13,841 nucleotides of DNA from JBNJGT01 sp964473285 (GTDB taxonomy: Archaea > Nanobdellota > Nanobdellia > Woesearchaeales > JACJVW01), in assembly GCA_964473285.1 (NCBI GenBank), contig CAYYOI010000042.1, positions 1 through 13,841 on the forward strand, read 5' to 3'. The notes under the pieces were generated by a model. That model searched no databases. It saw only the letters and a program-made list of their open reading frames with translations, and was not told the origin of the DNA. The first letter of the stretch is position 1; the number at the start of each line of letters is the position of its first letter. Below, one piece after another: positions 13,753-13,841 of this stretch. A program made the translations under genes and the position numbers.

Positions 13753-13773
13753 AATTCCACAATAAATTAAATC

Positions 13774-13781
13774 ATTTATAA
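13774..13781 (-). promoter_or_regulatory. TATA box of the transglutaminase-like gene
   Basis: TTATAAAT on the minus strand, centred 25-26 bp from the ATG at 13752. The remaining bases to 13841 contain no gene; a TATA-like ATTTATAT at the right edge could serve a gene beyond the window. Confidence 0.6.
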
Positions 13782-13841
13782 TTATTTTGAACTAAACCGA
13801 ATTGTTTGCACACATATATCTCTCTACGGGATATTTATATC

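Noticed and set aside
1..13841. CRISPR arrays, insertion sequences, attachment sites or prophage genes
   Set aside because: I saw no evenly spaced direct repeats, transposase or integrase motifs, or terminal inverted repeats with target duplications. The tRNA-Leu 3' end is not followed by a duplicated segment in the window.

Overview
The window is archaeal. It encodes archaeal/eukaryote-type informational proteins (eS27, eL37, eL33, aIF2-alpha, Nop10, an Sm-like protein), a tRNA gene with a bulge-helix-bulge intron, TATA-type promoters about 26 bp ahead of starts, and a secreted acidic S-layer protein. Intergenic DNA is AT-rich. The S-layer protein style, short intergenic spaces and bacterial-type mutS/mutL suggest a DPANN-like lineage such as Woesearchaeota. 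That placement is inference; no 16S or marker phylogeny is possible here.

Left part (1-2654, all minus strand). A translation/RNA operon runs eS27, aIF2-alpha, Nop10, rhodanese-like protein, with stop/start junctions overlapping or abutting. It starts from a TATA box directly behind a gene that encodes only the first RecA-like half of a Hel308-type helicase. Downstream of the operon lie a strikingly foldable intergenic element (490-572) and a STAS-domain gene with its own promoter.

Middle (2655-6570). A 730-residue S-layer gene has a roughly 108-nt structured leader and a strong Shine-Dalgarno site, and ends at an oligo-T terminator. Next come a family-2-like glycosyltransferase, then an operon Sm-like protein, eL37, tRNA-Leu(UAG). 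The tRNA begins on the base immediately after the eL37 stop codon and carries a 42-nt intron.

Right part (6570-13841). A small winged-helix regulator and eL33 read rightward. They meet a leftward mismatch-repair operon, mutS, mutL, and a DUF3467-like gene, whose last stop codon overlaps that of eL33. Upstream of mutS is a secreted transglutaminase-like protein with a complete Cys-His-Asp triad.

Most promoters place the predicted transcription start on or within a few bases of a start codon, so much of the window is probably translated from leaderless mRNA. The S-layer and Sm-like genes are exceptions with leaders and Shine-Dalgarno sites. This spacing argues for internal Met starts in the STAS, glycosyltransferase and MutS genes. 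Positions and structures were read by eye; no database search or folding program was run.
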